Shown here one piece after another: positions 25,261-35,310 of a stretch of 64,000 bases of DNA. Below the pieces are notes generated by a model. It was not told the origin of the DNA, searched no databases, and saw nothing but the letters and a program-made list of their open reading frames with translations. Made by a program: the position numbers and the translations under genes. Position 1 is the stretch's first letter. Each line of letters begins with the position of its first letter. Source of the stretch: Enterocloster aldenensis (GTDB lineage Bacteria; Bacillota; Clostridia; Lachnospirales; Lachnospiraceae); NCBI RefSeq assembly GCF_003434055.1, contig NZ_QVEX01000004.1:1-64000 (forward strand), read 5' to 3'.

Positions 25261-25620
25261 ATGGAGTTAAATACAATACTTACACTTCAGGAGGCTGGAG
25301 TGGACACAGAGGGTGCGGTGAGGCGGTTCAGCGGCAATTCAGGGCTTTATGAGAGGTTCCTTAATAAGTTTTTGTCCGACCCCACCTTTGGGATGGTGAC
25401 GGATGCATTTAAGGCCGGGGATGCGCAGCTGGCCCTGACAGCCACCCATACCTTTAAGGGATTGACGGCTAATCTGGGTCTTACAAAGCTTTATAATATT
25501 TCATCGGAGATGGTGAGTCTCATAAGGGACGGCGATTATGGGGCGGCAGCCGGAACATTCCCTGACCTGAAAGCCGCATATGATGAAATCTGCGGAATCC
25601 TGAAAAAAGGATTACTTTAA
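25261..25620 (+). CDS. HPt phosphotransfer domain protein
   Basis: A 119-residue single-domain protein. ATHTFKGLTANLG with His63 is the histidine phosphotransfer motif, within a four-helix bundle pattern. It would pass phosphoryl groups between a sensor kinase and a receiver. The next gene, 59 bp on, has an N-terminal receiver, making the two a likely phosphorelay pair. GAAGGAGG precedes the ATG. Confidence 0.85.
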   Translation: MELNTILTLQEAGVDTEGAVRRFSGNSGLYERFLNKFLSDPTFGMVTDAFKAGDAQLALTATHTFKGLTANLGLTKLYNISSEMVSLIRDGDYGAAAGTFPDLKAAYDEICGILKKGLL

Positions 25621-25679
25621 AAATACTCCATGGAACGGAAGTGCGGATTCAGGGGAATCCGTAGAGAGGAAGAATTGAC

Positions 25680-28600
25680 ATGGGTCAGCGAGATACGATT
25701 CTGATAGTAGATGATATGGAGGTCAACCGGGTCATACTGAGCGGTCTGTTCCAGGAAGAGTATCATCTGTTGGAAGCTGAGAACGGAGAACAGGCCCTTC
25801 TGCTCCTGAAGCAGTATCACGGCAATATAGCAATCATGCTGCTGGATGTGGTAATGCCTGTTATGGATGGATATCAGGTAATGAAGGAGATGGGGGGCAG
25901 CGGACTCCTGGATGAGGTGCCGGTGGTGGTCATTACGGCAGATAATTCCCTGGAAGGGGAACTGCATTCCTTTGACCTGGGCGCCTCGGACATCATTGTA
26001 AAGCCATTTGAACCTCATGTGGTGAAGCGGCGCGTACATAATATCATTGAGCTTTACCTGCATAAGCATAACCTGGAGGACATGGTGGACCAGCAGGCCC
26101 ATAAGCTGAAGGAGTCCAATGACGTGCTGGTAGACGCCCTGTCCTCTGTCATTGAGTACAGGAGCCTGGAATCCGGGCAGCACATCAAGCGGATCCGTCT
26201 CCTTACCAGGGTCCTCCTTCAGGAATTGGCCCAAAACTGTCCGGAATACGGATTGGACCAGCATAAGATTGAGGTGATTGCATCTGCCTCAGCCCTCCAT
26301 GACATCGGCAAGATTGCCATTGAGGACCGTATCCTCAACAAGCCCGGGCGCCTGACGCCGGAAGAGTTTGAAATCATGAAGACCCATACCACCAAGGGGT
26401 GCCAGATCCTGGAGAGCCTGGGGCGGATGAGTGATAAGGAATATCTGCAGTATGCCTATAATATCTGCCGCTATCATCACGAACGGTGGGATGGAAAGGG
26501 ATACCCGGAGGGGCTCTGCGGGGACGCCATCCCAATCTGCGCCCAGGCAGTGTCGGTGGTGGATGCATTTGACGCCCTGACCTCGGATCGGGTGTACAAG
26601 AAGGCAATCCCTTACCAGCAGGCGGCCAACATGATCCTCAATGGGGAATGCGGCATATACTCCCCCAGGCTGATGGAATGCTTTAAGCTGGTGCTGCCGG
26701 TGCTTTCTGCCCTGTGCCAGAAGTATGCTGACGGCAACGTGCCCTCAGGGAACCCGCTTCACATGCAGAATAAGGAGCAGGCCGCGGCTGAGAGCCGTGT
26801 CAGCGCGCTGCAGTTGGAGCAGCTGAAGTACCTGGCCATGCTGCGTTATGAGAATACGATGGTGGCTGAGGTGGATTTTTCTACGGGAAGCTATCATCTG
26901 GTATATGCGCCCAATCTCCGGATTAAGCGCGCCTTCCAGGGCGAGCGCCTGGAGGATGCGGCTGCGCGGTATATTTCCGAGATGGTCAGACCGGAAGACC
27001 GGGAATACATGCAGATCGCATGGAAGGAAGGAATGCCTGAGTTTTTTGCGGAGGGGCTGTTAAAGCAGTCCTGGAAGCACCGTGTCCGGGAAGGACTGGA
27101 ATGGCGCTGGTATGAACTGACCATACTCAGGATTGATACGGAGCATCCCCGCCAGAGAAAGGCCCTGCTTTTGTGGAAAGCCCTGGAGGATCCGGACGGG
27201 AGCGGAGAATCAGCCCCCTCCCGTCATGCGGATGAAAGCCAGATCCTCCATCAGATATTAAAGGGTATATCCCGTTACCGCAATGACCAGTGGCTTACCA
27301 TCCTTGATATGGATGACGGATTCATGGGATATGATAGGGAGGTTGTCCGCAGTAAGTTTAATGACCGCTATCTGGAAATCATCCATCCGGAGGACCGGGG
27401 ACGTGTCAGGAAGGAGCTGCTGGACCAGCTGAACCGGGGAAGTGAATTTGAACTGGAGCACAGGGTGGTTGACGCATATGGATGCATCAGCTGGGTGCTG
27501 ACCAAGGGCTGCCTGATGACTGACCGGCAGGGACAGGAGTACCTTTACAGCGTGGTCATTGATATCAACCAGACAAAACATGCCCAGGAGGAACTGCGCC
27601 TTGGCCTGGAACGGTATAAGATTGTCATGGAGCAGACTAACGATATCTTTTTTGAGTGGGATGTGGAAACAGATACGGTTGCCTATTCCTCCAACTGGAA
27701 ATCAAAGTTCGGATATGACCCTATTTCCACCAGGGCATCGGAGCGGATACCCAAGATATCCCATCTCCATCCCGAGGACATGGCTCCTTTTGGGGTATTT
27801 ATCAATGAGATGCGTTCCGGCAGGCGCTATGGGGAACTGGAGTTCAAGGTATCGGATTCCAGGGGCCGTTACCAATGGTGCAAGCTTAGGGCAACCATGC
27901 AGTTCGATGACCAGGGAAGGCCGTGTAAGGCGGTCGGGATCGTGATAGATATCAATGATGAGAAAACAGCGGCCCAGGAACTGAAGGCCAGGGCTGAACG
28001 GGATACCCTCACCAAGCTGTACAATAAGGCATCCGCCCGTCAGAAGATTGAATACATGCTGGCGAACCGGGAAGAGGGGGAGGGACTGGCCCTGTTCATC
28101 ATTGACATTGATAACTTTAAGATGGTCAATGATAGGTACGGCCATATGTTCGGCGATGCCGTGCTTACAAAGATTGCGGCCCAGCTTTCACATCTGTTCA
28201 GAAGCAGCGATATTGTATCGCGTATCGGCGGGGATGAGTTCATGGCCATGCTTCAGGGAGCGCTGGGTGAGGGCCAGGTCATGGCGGTTGCGGACCGTAT
28301 CCTGGAATGCTTTGACCGGGTTCTGGAGGAACTGCCCAAGGACTGCAGCATCACATGCAGCACGGGGATTGCGGTGTGCCCGGAAGATGGGGAGGATTTC
28401 CAGACCCTGTTCCAAAAAGCGGATGTGGCCCTGTACCATGCAAAGGCCTGCGGCAAAAAACAATACCAGATTTACGAACAGTCCATGGAGAACAAGGCCT
28501 ACGGCCAGAATGCCCCAAGGCAGACAGCTGCCAACACCACCATAGAATCAGAGGAAGGCAGCGGGGTGGTGTTAAATGACCTTCTTCCACGGGCCTTTAA

Positions 28601-29429
28601 TATCTTCAGCAAGGCGGTGCAGCTGGACCGGGCGGTTGAGAATGTGCTGGAACTGTTGGGGGAGCGCCTTCAGGTAAGCCGGGCATATATATTTGAGAAT
28701 TCAGAGGACGGCCGGTCCTACAGCAATACATTTGAGTGGTGCAGGGAAGGGATTGAATCCCAGAAGGATATGCTGCAGGATATGTCCTACGATGATATGA
28801 GCGCGGACTACAAAAGCTTTTTCAATGAGAGGGGGGTCCTTTACTGTGATGATATAAGCAGGTTCCCGGAGGACATAAGGGAAATGCTGGCCAGGCAGGG
28901 GATTCAGTCCATGCTTCAGTGCGCAATCAAGGATAACGGTGAATTTAAGGGCTGGGTAGGCTTTGACGACTGCACGTCCAAATGCATGTGGACCATCAGC
29001 CAGATAGAAATCCTGTCATTCATCTCCGAACTGCTGTCCCTGTTCCTTCTTAAGCGCAGGGCCCAGGACAATGCCATGGAACTGGCGGAGGACCTGTGCA
29101 CGGTGCTGGACCACCAGGATTCATGGATATATGTGGTGGATGCAAAGACAAAGGAGCTTCTGTACATCAATGAGAAGACCCACAGGCTTGCGCCGGATTC
29201 CAGGGTGGGGATGCGGTGCCATGAAGCGTTTTTCTGCAAAGATGAGCCCTGCAGCAAATGCCCGATGAAGGATATTGACCAGAAAATCAACTGTACGCTG
29301 GAGGTATATAACCCTATCCTTAAGGTGTGGTCGCTGGCAGATGCTTCCCTGATCCGCTGGAGGAAGAAGGAAGCCTGCCTCCTGGCATGCCATGACATCA
29401 CCAAGTATAAGGAAGGCATGGAAAAATAA
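25680..29429 (+). CDS. Multidomain c-di-GMP signalling protein (REC-HD-GYP-PAS-GGDEF-GAF)
   Basis: A 1249-residue cytosolic protein with no TM segments. The receiver domain (1-125) has phospho-acceptor Asp56 in LLDVVMP. The HD-GYP phosphodiesterase region (~145-350) has HDIGK at 207-211 and HHERWDGKGYP near 266-276. Two or three PAS-like domains span ~380-790. A GGDEF diguanylate cyclase (~795-950) has intact IGGDEF near 848. A GAF-like domain (~975-1130) precedes a final PAS-like segment with a Cys-rich stretch (CKDEPCSKCP). It could both make and degrade c-di-GMP under control of the HPt partner upstream. Confidence 0.92.
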   Translation: MGQRDTILIVDDMEVNRVILSGLFQEEYHLLEAENGEQALLLLKQYHGNIAIMLLDVVMPVMDGYQVMKEMGGSGLLDEVPVVVITADNSLEGELHSFDLGASDIIVKPFEPHVVKRRVHNIIELYLHKHNLEDMVDQQAHKLKESNDVLVDALSSVIEYRSLESGQHIKRIRLLTRVLLQELAQNCPEYGLDQHKIEVIASASALHDIGKIAIEDRILNKPGRLTPEEFEIMKTHTTKGCQILESLGRMSDKEYLQYAYNICRYHHERWDGKGYPEGLCGDAIPICAQAVSVVDAFDALTSDRVYKKAIPYQQAANMILNGECGIYSPRLMECFKLVLPVLSALCQKYADGNVPSGNPLHMQNKEQAAAESRVSALQLEQLKYLAMLRYENTMVAEVDFSTGSYHLVYAPNLRIKRAFQGERLEDAAARYISEMVRPEDREYMQIAWKEGMPEFFAEGLLKQSWKHRVREGLEWRWYELTILRIDTEHPRQRKALLLWKALEDPDGSGESAPSRHADESQILHQILKGISRYRNDQWLTILDMDDGFMGYDREVVRSKFNDRYLEIIHPEDRGRVRKELLDQLNRGSEFELEHRVVDAYGCISWVLTKGCLMTDRQGQEYLYSVVIDINQTKHAQEELRLGLERYKIVMEQTNDIFFEWDVETDTVAYSSNWKSKFGYDPISTRASERIPKISHLHPEDMAPFGVFINEMRSGRRYGELEFKVSDSRGRYQWCKLRATMQFDDQGRPCKAVGIVIDINDEKTAAQELKARAERDTLTKLYNKASARQKIEYMLANREEGEGLALFIIDIDNFKMVNDRYGHMFGDAVLTKIAAQLSHLFRSSDIVSRIGGDEFMAMLQGALGEGQVMAVADRILECFDRVLEELPKDCSITCSTGIAVCPEDGEDFQTLFQKADVALYHAKACGKKQYQIYEQSMENKAYGQNAPRQTAANTTIESEEGSGVVLNDLLPRAFNIFSKAVQLDRAVENVLELLGERLQVSRAYIFENSEDGRSYSNTFEWCREGIESQKDMLQDMSYDDMSADYKSFFNERGVLYCDDISRFPEDIREMLARQGIQSMLQCAIKDNGEFKGWVGFDDCTSKCMWTISQIEILSFISELLSLFLLKRRAQDNAMELAEDLCTVLDHQDSWIYVVDAKTKELLYINEKTHRLAPDSRVGMRCHEAFFCKDEPCSKCPMKDIDQKINCTLEVYNPILKVWSLADASLIRWRKKEACLLACHDITKYKEGMEK

Positions 29430-29550
29430 GAAAGAATCATGTTTTCAGGGGCATAATGGAAGAAACGGAATATCCTGGTTATAAAGAAACAGGTGCTGCC
29501 GGAAAGCAATTTTCAAACACAGCCCAGGCAGCCCAAAGAGGAGTTACCAT

Positions 29551-30507
29551 ATGAAACGTTGTGTACCACTGGAGGCAGAAGCGGAAGCTGTCTGTGAGGC
29601 CAATTCTAAACCACCCCTTATTTTTGAACTTCCTCCTGCCCAGGGACGGATGGTGCTGGAAAAGGCGCAGGACAGTCCGGTGTACAAATATCCAGCCAAG
29701 GTCAGCCGGGTCAGTGTCAATACAGGAAGATGGGGGACGATACCGGTTTACCTGGTGGATCCGGGCAATACGCCGGCGCTGGCTGATGTGATTTTTTTCA
29801 TCCACGGCGCCGGCTGGGTGTTCGGCAGCTATCATACCCATGAGAAGCTGGTGCGTGAACTGGCTGCCAGGACCGGTTCCCTGCTCATCTTCCCGGAATA
29901 CAGCCGTTCCCCGGAAGCGCGTTATCCTGTGGCCATTGAGCAGTGCTACAGCGTGATGTGCATGGTGCCGGAACTGGTGCGGTCCATGGGCTTTACCGCC
30001 AATCCGGGCACACTGACCGTGGCCGGGGACAGCGTGGGAGGCAATATGGCCACGGTGATGACAATCATGGCAAAGTACAGGAAAGGGCCGCTCATCCAGA
30101 AGCAGCTGCTGTACTATCCTGTGACCAATGCCTGCTTTGACACATGCAGCTACCGTGAATTCGCGGAAGGGTACTACCTGTACCGGGCCGGGATGGAGTG
30201 GTTCTGGAACCAGTACACCATTTGCCAGAAGGACCGGAACCAGATAACCGCATCCCCGCTCAGGGCTGTAAGGGACCAGCTGAAAGGCCTGCCCCCTGCC
30301 ATGATCCTCAATGGGGAAGCCGATGTGCTCCGGGATGAAGGCGAGGCCTATGCCAGGCGCCTGAGGGAAGCCGGGGTGGACGTGACCGCCATCCGTTTCC
30401 AGGCCATGATCCATGATTTTGTCATGCTTAATTCCCTGGACCAGACAAGGGCGTGCAGGGCTGCCATGGATGTCTCCACGGAGTGGATAAACAGGAAAAA
30501 CAAATAA
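29551..30507 (+). CDS. Alpha/beta hydrolase, HSL/GDXG lipase-esterase family
   Basis: A 318-residue hydrolase. The oxyanion motif is HGAGWVFGS (near residue 85), the nucleophile elbow VAGDSVGGN (Ser near 156), and Asp (NGEADVLRDEG) and His (AMIHDFVMLN) complete the triad. It probably cleaves short-chain esters in the cytosol. GAGGAG lies before the ATG. It is a single gene ended by the terminator at 30540. Confidence 0.88.
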   Translation: MKRCVPLEAEAEAVCEANSKPPLIFELPPAQGRMVLEKAQDSPVYKYPAKVSRVSVNTGRWGTIPVYLVDPGNTPALADVIFFIHGAGWVFGSYHTHEKLVRELAARTGSLLIFPEYSRSPEARYPVAIEQCYSVMCMVPELVRSMGFTANPGTLTVAGDSVGGNMATVMTIMAKYRKGPLIQKQLLYYPVTNACFDTCSYREFAEGYYLYRAGMEWFWNQYTICQKDRNQITASPLRAVRDQLKGLPPAMILNGEADVLRDEGEAYARRLREAGVDVTAIRFQAMIHDFVMLNSLDQTRACRAAMDVSTEWINRKNK

Positions 30508-30539
30508 CAGCGGCAGGGCCGGCATTGGCTGGCTGATTG

Positions 30540-30589
30540 ACAGGGGAAGACGGTTTCGTCCCGGACGAAGGGTCTGTCCCTGTTTTTTT
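30540..30589 (+). terminator. Terminator after the hydrolase gene
   Basis: ACAGGG...CCCTGT forms the base of a long hairpin with further pairing inside (GAC/GTC and TTCGTCC/GGACGAA), followed by seven Ts. Confidence 0.8.
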
Positions 30590-30739
30590 GCGCGGTTTTT
30601 CAGGCAGAAAGGAAATATCTTGAAATTAGCCTGCTTATATTCTATACTAAGTAACAACAAACAGTTGGACTTTACGGACCTGATGGCAGGAAAATGGGTC
30701 GTGCAGGACTGAATTGCATAAGAGGGGCGGGCAGGTGTT

Positions 30740-32368
30740 ATGATAAAGGTATTTCTTGTGGAAGATGAGGTCGTCATGCGCAATGGGATCAAGAACAACA
30801 TTCCGTGGGAAAAGGAGGGCCTTATATTTGCAGGTGAGGCAAGCGACGGGGAGCTGGCGTATCCCATGATAAAGAAAGCGCAGCCGGACATCCTGATTAC
30901 GGATATCCGTATGCCGTTCATGGATGGACTGGAGCTTTCAGAGCTGGTGAAAAAGGAATTTCCCAAAATCAAGATCATCATCCTCAGCGGTTATAATGAG
31001 TTTGACTATGCGAAACAGGCCATCCACATCGGGGTCACGGATTACCTCTTAAAGCCCATTACCGCGTCCAAACTGCTGGAGGCAGTGAAAAAGGTGGCGG
31101 ATGTGATTGAGAAAGAGCGGGAAGAGGAAGGCATGCTGGAGCGCTACCGCCTGGAGATGGCGGAGAACACGGTGCTGGAGCGCCAGCGCCTGTTCAGGGA
31201 CCTGGTGACCAGTCGGATTAATTTTAAAGAAGCCCTTGAACGGGGGGAGGAGCTGGGCCTGGAACTGTCGGCTTCCTTTTACCAGCTCATGCTTTTTAAG
31301 CTGATTCCGTCCGGGCCCTCCAGCATATGGTCCGACGCAGTGGTTTCCTGCCAGGAGGCCATTGAGGAGCATATGGAGGGAAGGTCCCACATACTTGTAT
31401 TTGACCGGGGAGATGAGGGATGGGCCTTTATCTTGACCGGGGAATCAGAGCAGGAGGTGGAGCGCAGGATGAAGGAATGCGCGGTCCATCTTGGGGAACT
31501 GGTGCATACATACAGGGATATACAGTATTTTGGCAGCATCGGATGCTGTGTCAACCGGCTGGGGGACCTTCAGCAGTCCTACCAGCAGGCCGGACAGGCA
31601 TTTGCCTGCCGCTTTTTCTCGGAAATGAACCAGGTTGTGCATTACAGCCAGATGGAGCAGATGCTTTCCTCGGCAGAGGAACCCATTGACATCCATTCAG
31701 TGGATGGCTCCAAAGTAAACCGGAAAACCCTGGAGAATTTCCTGAAACAGGGAATTTCAGGGGAAGCCAGAGGTTTTGTGGAAGAGTATTTCCAGAATGT
31801 GGGAGAAAAGAACTACCAGTCCTTCATGTTCCGCCAGTATATCATCATGGACTGCTATCTGTGCGTGCGCACCTTCCTGGAGGAACTGGGGATGGATCTG
31901 TCAAGGCTTCCGGACGGAGTAGCTGATATGGATATGGTGATGAAGGAACGACATTCCATTACGGCATTAAAAGAAAGCCTGATCCGCCTGTTTGAGGAAA
32001 CCATGCTTCTTCGGGACAGCCAGACAGCCAGCAAATACAGCCAGGTGCTGGAGGAGGCCAGGGCATTTATACGCGGGAACTATGCCAGGGAGGATATTTC
32101 GCTTAACACGGTGGCTGCCAGGGTGAACATCAGCCCCAGTTATTTCAGCTCCATATTCAGCCAGGAGATGGGCGTGACCTTTGTGGAATACCTAACCAGT
32201 GTCAGGATGGAGCGGGCCAAGGAACTGCTCATGTGCTCCAATATGAAAACCACTGAGATCGGTTATGAAGTCGGATATAAAGATTCCCACTATTTCGGGT
32301 ATCTGTTTAAGAAGACAGTGGGATGCACGCCCAAAGAGTATAGGGCAGGAAGCAGGGAGCGGTTATGA
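30740..32368 (+). CDS. Response regulator, REC plus AraC-type HTH (YesN-like)
   Basis: A 542-residue regulator. The receiver (1-120) has Asp55 in LITDIRMPF. A ~300-residue central region follows. The C-terminal AraC/XylS DNA-binding domain (~435-540) includes NISPSYFSSIFSQEMGVTF and a second HTH ending GCTPKEYR. It overlaps its kinase gene by ATGA. By analogy with YesMN systems it should activate the sugar ABC transporter genes that follow. Confidence 0.92.
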   Translation: MIKVFLVEDEVVMRNGIKNNIPWEKEGLIFAGEASDGELAYPMIKKAQPDILITDIRMPFMDGLELSELVKKEFPKIKIIILSGYNEFDYAKQAIHIGVTDYLLKPITASKLLEAVKKVADVIEKEREEEGMLERYRLEMAENTVLERQRLFRDLVTSRINFKEALERGEELGLELSASFYQLMLFKLIPSGPSSIWSDAVVSCQEAIEEHMEGRSHILVFDRGDEGWAFILTGESEQEVERRMKECAVHLGELVHTYRDIQYFGSIGCCVNRLGDLQQSYQQAGQAFACRFFSEMNQVVHYSQMEQMLSSAEEPIDIHSVDGSKVNRKTLENFLKQGISGEARGFVEEYFQNVGEKNYQSFMFRQYIIMDCYLCVRTFLEELGMDLSRLPDGVADMDMVMKERHSITALKESLIRLFEETMLLRDSQTASKYSQVLEEARAFIRGNYAREDISLNTVAARVNISPSYFSSIFSQEMGVTFVEYLTSVRMERAKELLMCSNMKTTEIGYEVGYKDSHYFGYLFKKTVGCTPKEYRAGSRERL

Positions 32369-33906
32369 GGGGGCCCGGGCATATGCGGGAAAGGGAAAAA
32401 CGGTTTTTGGACCGCCTTCCCCTGGAAAAACGGCTGAACACCATGACATTCATCATCATCATCCCTCTGACCGTGCTGGTCATCTACCTTATGGCCACCG
32501 TGGTGAAGTTCTGCAATGCCTATAACCAGAGCATTGTCAATATCACGGATGTGAATAACAGCATGGCGTATTTCCGGGAAGACCTGGACTACACCATGTA
32601 CCGGATTGCAATCGGCACCATGACATACCAGGACATCCATGACATGCCTGAGGAGGACAGGCCCTATGGATGGGAGCAGATAAAGGATCCCCATGAGATG
32701 ATTAATTCCACCAGGAAGGTGTACCGCCAGCTCTTAAAGCGGACCACGGACGATGGGAACCGGCGCAGGATTACCTGGATCATCCACTGCCTGGACCAGC
32801 TGGAGGACAGGGTCAATGAGATTGAAGACAACCTTCCCTACGGCAGTTATGACAAGAACATGCAGCTTCTGGAAATGGGAGTCTATATGCTGACAGAGGA
32901 TATCGCGGAACAGAGCCAGGAATACATCTACTATGAGACCCTTCATGTGCAGGAAATCCAGCAGCAGCTGGAACTCCAGGAACGCATGGCCATAGTGGTA
33001 AGCCTGAGCCTTCTGGGGATGATACTGGGGCTGGGACTGATCCTCAGCCGCAGGATTACAAAAAGCGTGACCGAGCCCATCCAGAAATTATGCAATGAAA
33101 CAGAACGGGTGGCAAGGGGGGACTTTACCTCGGGACCCAAGATTGAATCCGGGGATGAACTGGCAATCCTCACCGGCAGCTTTGACCATATGAAAGGGGA
33201 AATCGGCCGCCTGATTGAGGATATACGCCAGGAGCAGAACCAGCGCAGGGTCATGGAACTGCAGCTTTTGCAGGAGCAGATTAATCCCCATTTCCTCTAC
33301 AACACACTGGACACCATTGTATGGCTGGCAGAGGGCGGGCAGAACCGGGAAGTGGTGGACATGGTCACCTCCCTGTCCGAATTCTTCAGGACCACCTTAA
33401 GCGGGGGCAAGGATTTCATAACCATCAAGGAAGAGATGGGCCATATTGAGAGTTATCTGCAGATTCAGAAAATCCGCTACCAGGATATCCTGGATTATGA
33501 AGTGGCGCTGGATAAATCCCTGGAAGAATACCGCATACTTAAGCTTACCCTGCAGCCTCTTGTGGAAAATGCCCTCTACCATGGCATTAAGAACAAACGG
33601 GGCAGGGGGCATATCTGGGTCCGGGGATATGCCAGGGACGACAGGGCTGTCTTCGAAATCCGGGACGACGGGGCCGGGATGACGCAGGAGGAGATGGAGG
33701 CGGTACAGCGCAAGCTCAGGGGGGAGGACAGGCCTTCTGACAGGAACGGCTCTGCCTCCAAGGGCGGGTTTGGGCTGTTTAATGTGGCGGAACGGCTGAG
33801 GCTCAACTATGGAGGACGGTGCAGCCTTAAATTCCACAGCATCCAGGGAGAGGGGACCACTGCGCTGGTATGTATCCCTCTGGACATGGAATATGAGACT
33901 GTTTAA
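32365..33906 (+). CDS. Sensor histidine kinase, YesM-like
   Basis: A 513-residue membrane kinase. TM1 at ~27-48, an extracytoplasmic sensor domain to ~205, TM2 at ~207-228, HAMP, then the His_kinase domain with QINPHFLYNTLD (phospho-His near 308) and an ATPase domain with DDGAGM and GGFGLFNV. It is transcribed with the AraC-type regulator and located immediately before a sugar ABC operon, so its signal is probably a pentose or a binding protein-sugar complex. Confidence 0.92.
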   Translation: MRGPGHMREREKRFLDRLPLEKRLNTMTFIIIIPLTVLVIYLMATVVKFCNAYNQSIVNITDVNNSMAYFREDLDYTMYRIAIGTMTYQDIHDMPEEDRPYGWEQIKDPHEMINSTRKVYRQLLKRTTDDGNRRRITWIIHCLDQLEDRVNEIEDNLPYGSYDKNMQLLEMGVYMLTEDIAEQSQEYIYYETLHVQEIQQQLELQERMAIVVSLSLLGMILGLGLILSRRITKSVTEPIQKLCNETERVARGDFTSGPKIESGDELAILTGSFDHMKGEIGRLIEDIRQEQNQRRVMELQLLQEQINPHFLYNTLDTIVWLAEGGQNREVVDMVTSLSEFFRTTLSGGKDFITIKEEMGHIESYLQIQKIRYQDILDYEVALDKSLEEYRILKLTLQPLVENALYHGIKNKRGRGHIWVRGYARDDRAVFEIRDDGAGMTQEEMEAVQRKLRGEDRPSDRNGSASKGGFGLFNVAERLRLNYGGRCSLKFHSIQGEGTTALVCIPLDMEYETV

Positions 33907-33980
33907 AAAATTCCCCCTTTTTTCGTAAAAAAACACCCGGAAGTATGGACAAACAGTGAAAATTCGAAAAATCGTGTACA

Positions 33981-34008
33981 AAACAACGGAGAAATTCCGT
34001 TGTTTTTG
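33981..34008 (+). terminator. Terminator between the kinase and the ABC operon
   Basis: AAACAACGGA and TCCGTTGTTT form a perfect 10-bp stem with a 5-base loop, continuing into TTG. It separates the regulatory from the transport genes. Confidence 0.75.
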
Positions 34009-34028
34009 TTATTTACAGCTGGTATCAT
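34000..34028 (+). promoter_or_regulatory. Putative promoter of the sugar ABC operon
   Basis: TTGTTT (inside the terminator stem), 17 bp, TATCAT, ending 53 bp before the binding-protein gene. The weak boxes suit an activator-dependent promoter. Confidence 0.4.
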
Positions 34029-34081
34029 AGAACCATCAACAAGGGGAAACAAAACAACAAATCTAAGGAGGTTTACGTATT

Positions 34082-35179
34082 ATGAGGAAAAAAACATTAA
34101 GTGTTGTATTAGGTGCGGCAATGGCAGCGTCCCTGCTTTCAGGGTGCGGCGGCGCAAGCAAACCAGCTGACGCAACAACCGCAGCTCCCGCAGCAGAGAC
34201 AACCGCAGCTCCTGCAGCTGACACAACAGCGGCTCCCGAGGCTGACACAGAGGCTCCTGCAGCCGATACAGCATCTTCCGATGACCTGATCGTGGTCGGA
34301 TATGCCCAGGTCGGAGCTGAGTCTGACTGGAGGACAGCCAACACAGAGTCCTTTAAATCCACATTTACGGAAGAAAACGGATATAAGCTGATTTTCGATG
34401 ATGCACAGCAGAAACAGGAGAATCAGATTAAGGCCATCAGAAGCTTCATCCAGCAGGACGTTGACTATATCGTGGTAGCGCCTGTGGTTGAGACCGGATG
34501 GGAAGCAGTGCTTCAGGAAGCACAGGAAGCAGGAATCCCGGTTATCCTGTCCGACCGTATGATGGACGTGGATGAAAGCTTATATGAGTGCTGGGTAGGC
34601 GGCAACTTCATCAAGGAAGGTGAGGACGCAGGCAACTGGCTGGCTAAGTACTTAGAGGACCAGGGCAGGGGCGATGAGGAAATCAACATCGTAACCCTTC
34701 AGGGAACCATCGGCGCATCCGCACAGGTTGGCCGTACGGACGGTTTTGCAAACATCCTTGCACAGCACAGCAACTGGAAGATGTTAGATAAGCAGACCGG
34801 TGAGTTCACACAGGCTAAGGGCCAGGAGGTCATGGAATCCTTCTTAAAGTCCTATGACGATATCGATGTGGTAGTGGCTGAGAACGATAACATGGCATTC
34901 GGCGCAATTGACGCAATCAAGGCAGCAGGCAAGACCTGCGGACCTGATGGTGACATCATTATCTTCTCCTTCGACGCAGTTAAGGCAGCATTTGACGCAA
35001 TGATAGCAGGCGACTTAAACGCAGCGTTTGAGTGCAACCCACTTCACGGACCACGTGTGGATGAAATCATCAAGAAGCTGGAAAAAGGCGAGACTGTTGA
35101 GAAAATCCAGTATGTAGACGAGGCTTACTTCGATACATCCATGGATCTGGAAGCCATCAAGGCTGAGCGTGCGTATTAA
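34082..35179 (+). CDS. Sugar ABC transporter substrate-binding lipoprotein (YtfQ-like)
   Basis: A 365-residue lipoprotein with lipobox LLSGCGG (Cys22) and an Ala/Thr/Pro-rich linker (~25-65). A periplasmic-binding-protein type 1 domain follows (VVGYAQVGAESDWRTANTES, DYIVVAPVVETGW). It resembles the YtfQ galactofuranose-binding family in CUT2 transporters. With araR, araA and araD downstream, L-arabinose or another pentose is a plausible ligand. AAGGAGG precedes the ATG. Confidence 0.9.
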   Translation: MRKKTLSVVLGAAMAASLLSGCGGASKPADATTAAPAAETTAAPAADTTAAPEADTEAPAADTASSDDLIVVGYAQVGAESDWRTANTESFKSTFTEENGYKLIFDDAQQKQENQIKAIRSFIQQDVDYIVVAPVVETGWEAVLQEAQEAGIPVILSDRMMDVDESLYECWVGGNFIKEGEDAGNWLAKYLEDQGRGDEEINIVTLQGTIGASAQVGRTDGFANILAQHSNWKMLDKQTGEFTQAKGQEVMESFLKSYDDIDVVVAENDNMAFGAIDAIKAAGKTCGPDGDIIIFSFDAVKAAFDAMIAGDLNAAFECNPLHGPRVDEIIKKLEKGETVEKIQYVDEAYFDTSMDLEAIKAERAY

Positions 35180-35310
35180 TAGTCATGAGAGGAAAGGCGG
35201 TGGGGAGAGTCGTTTCACGGCTCTCCCCCTTCTAGTAGTCTGGCAGACAGGCGGATAGTGGAAACATGCCCTGTGGATGGGGCGGAAAACGGTAGAAAGG
35301 CGGAAATCGC

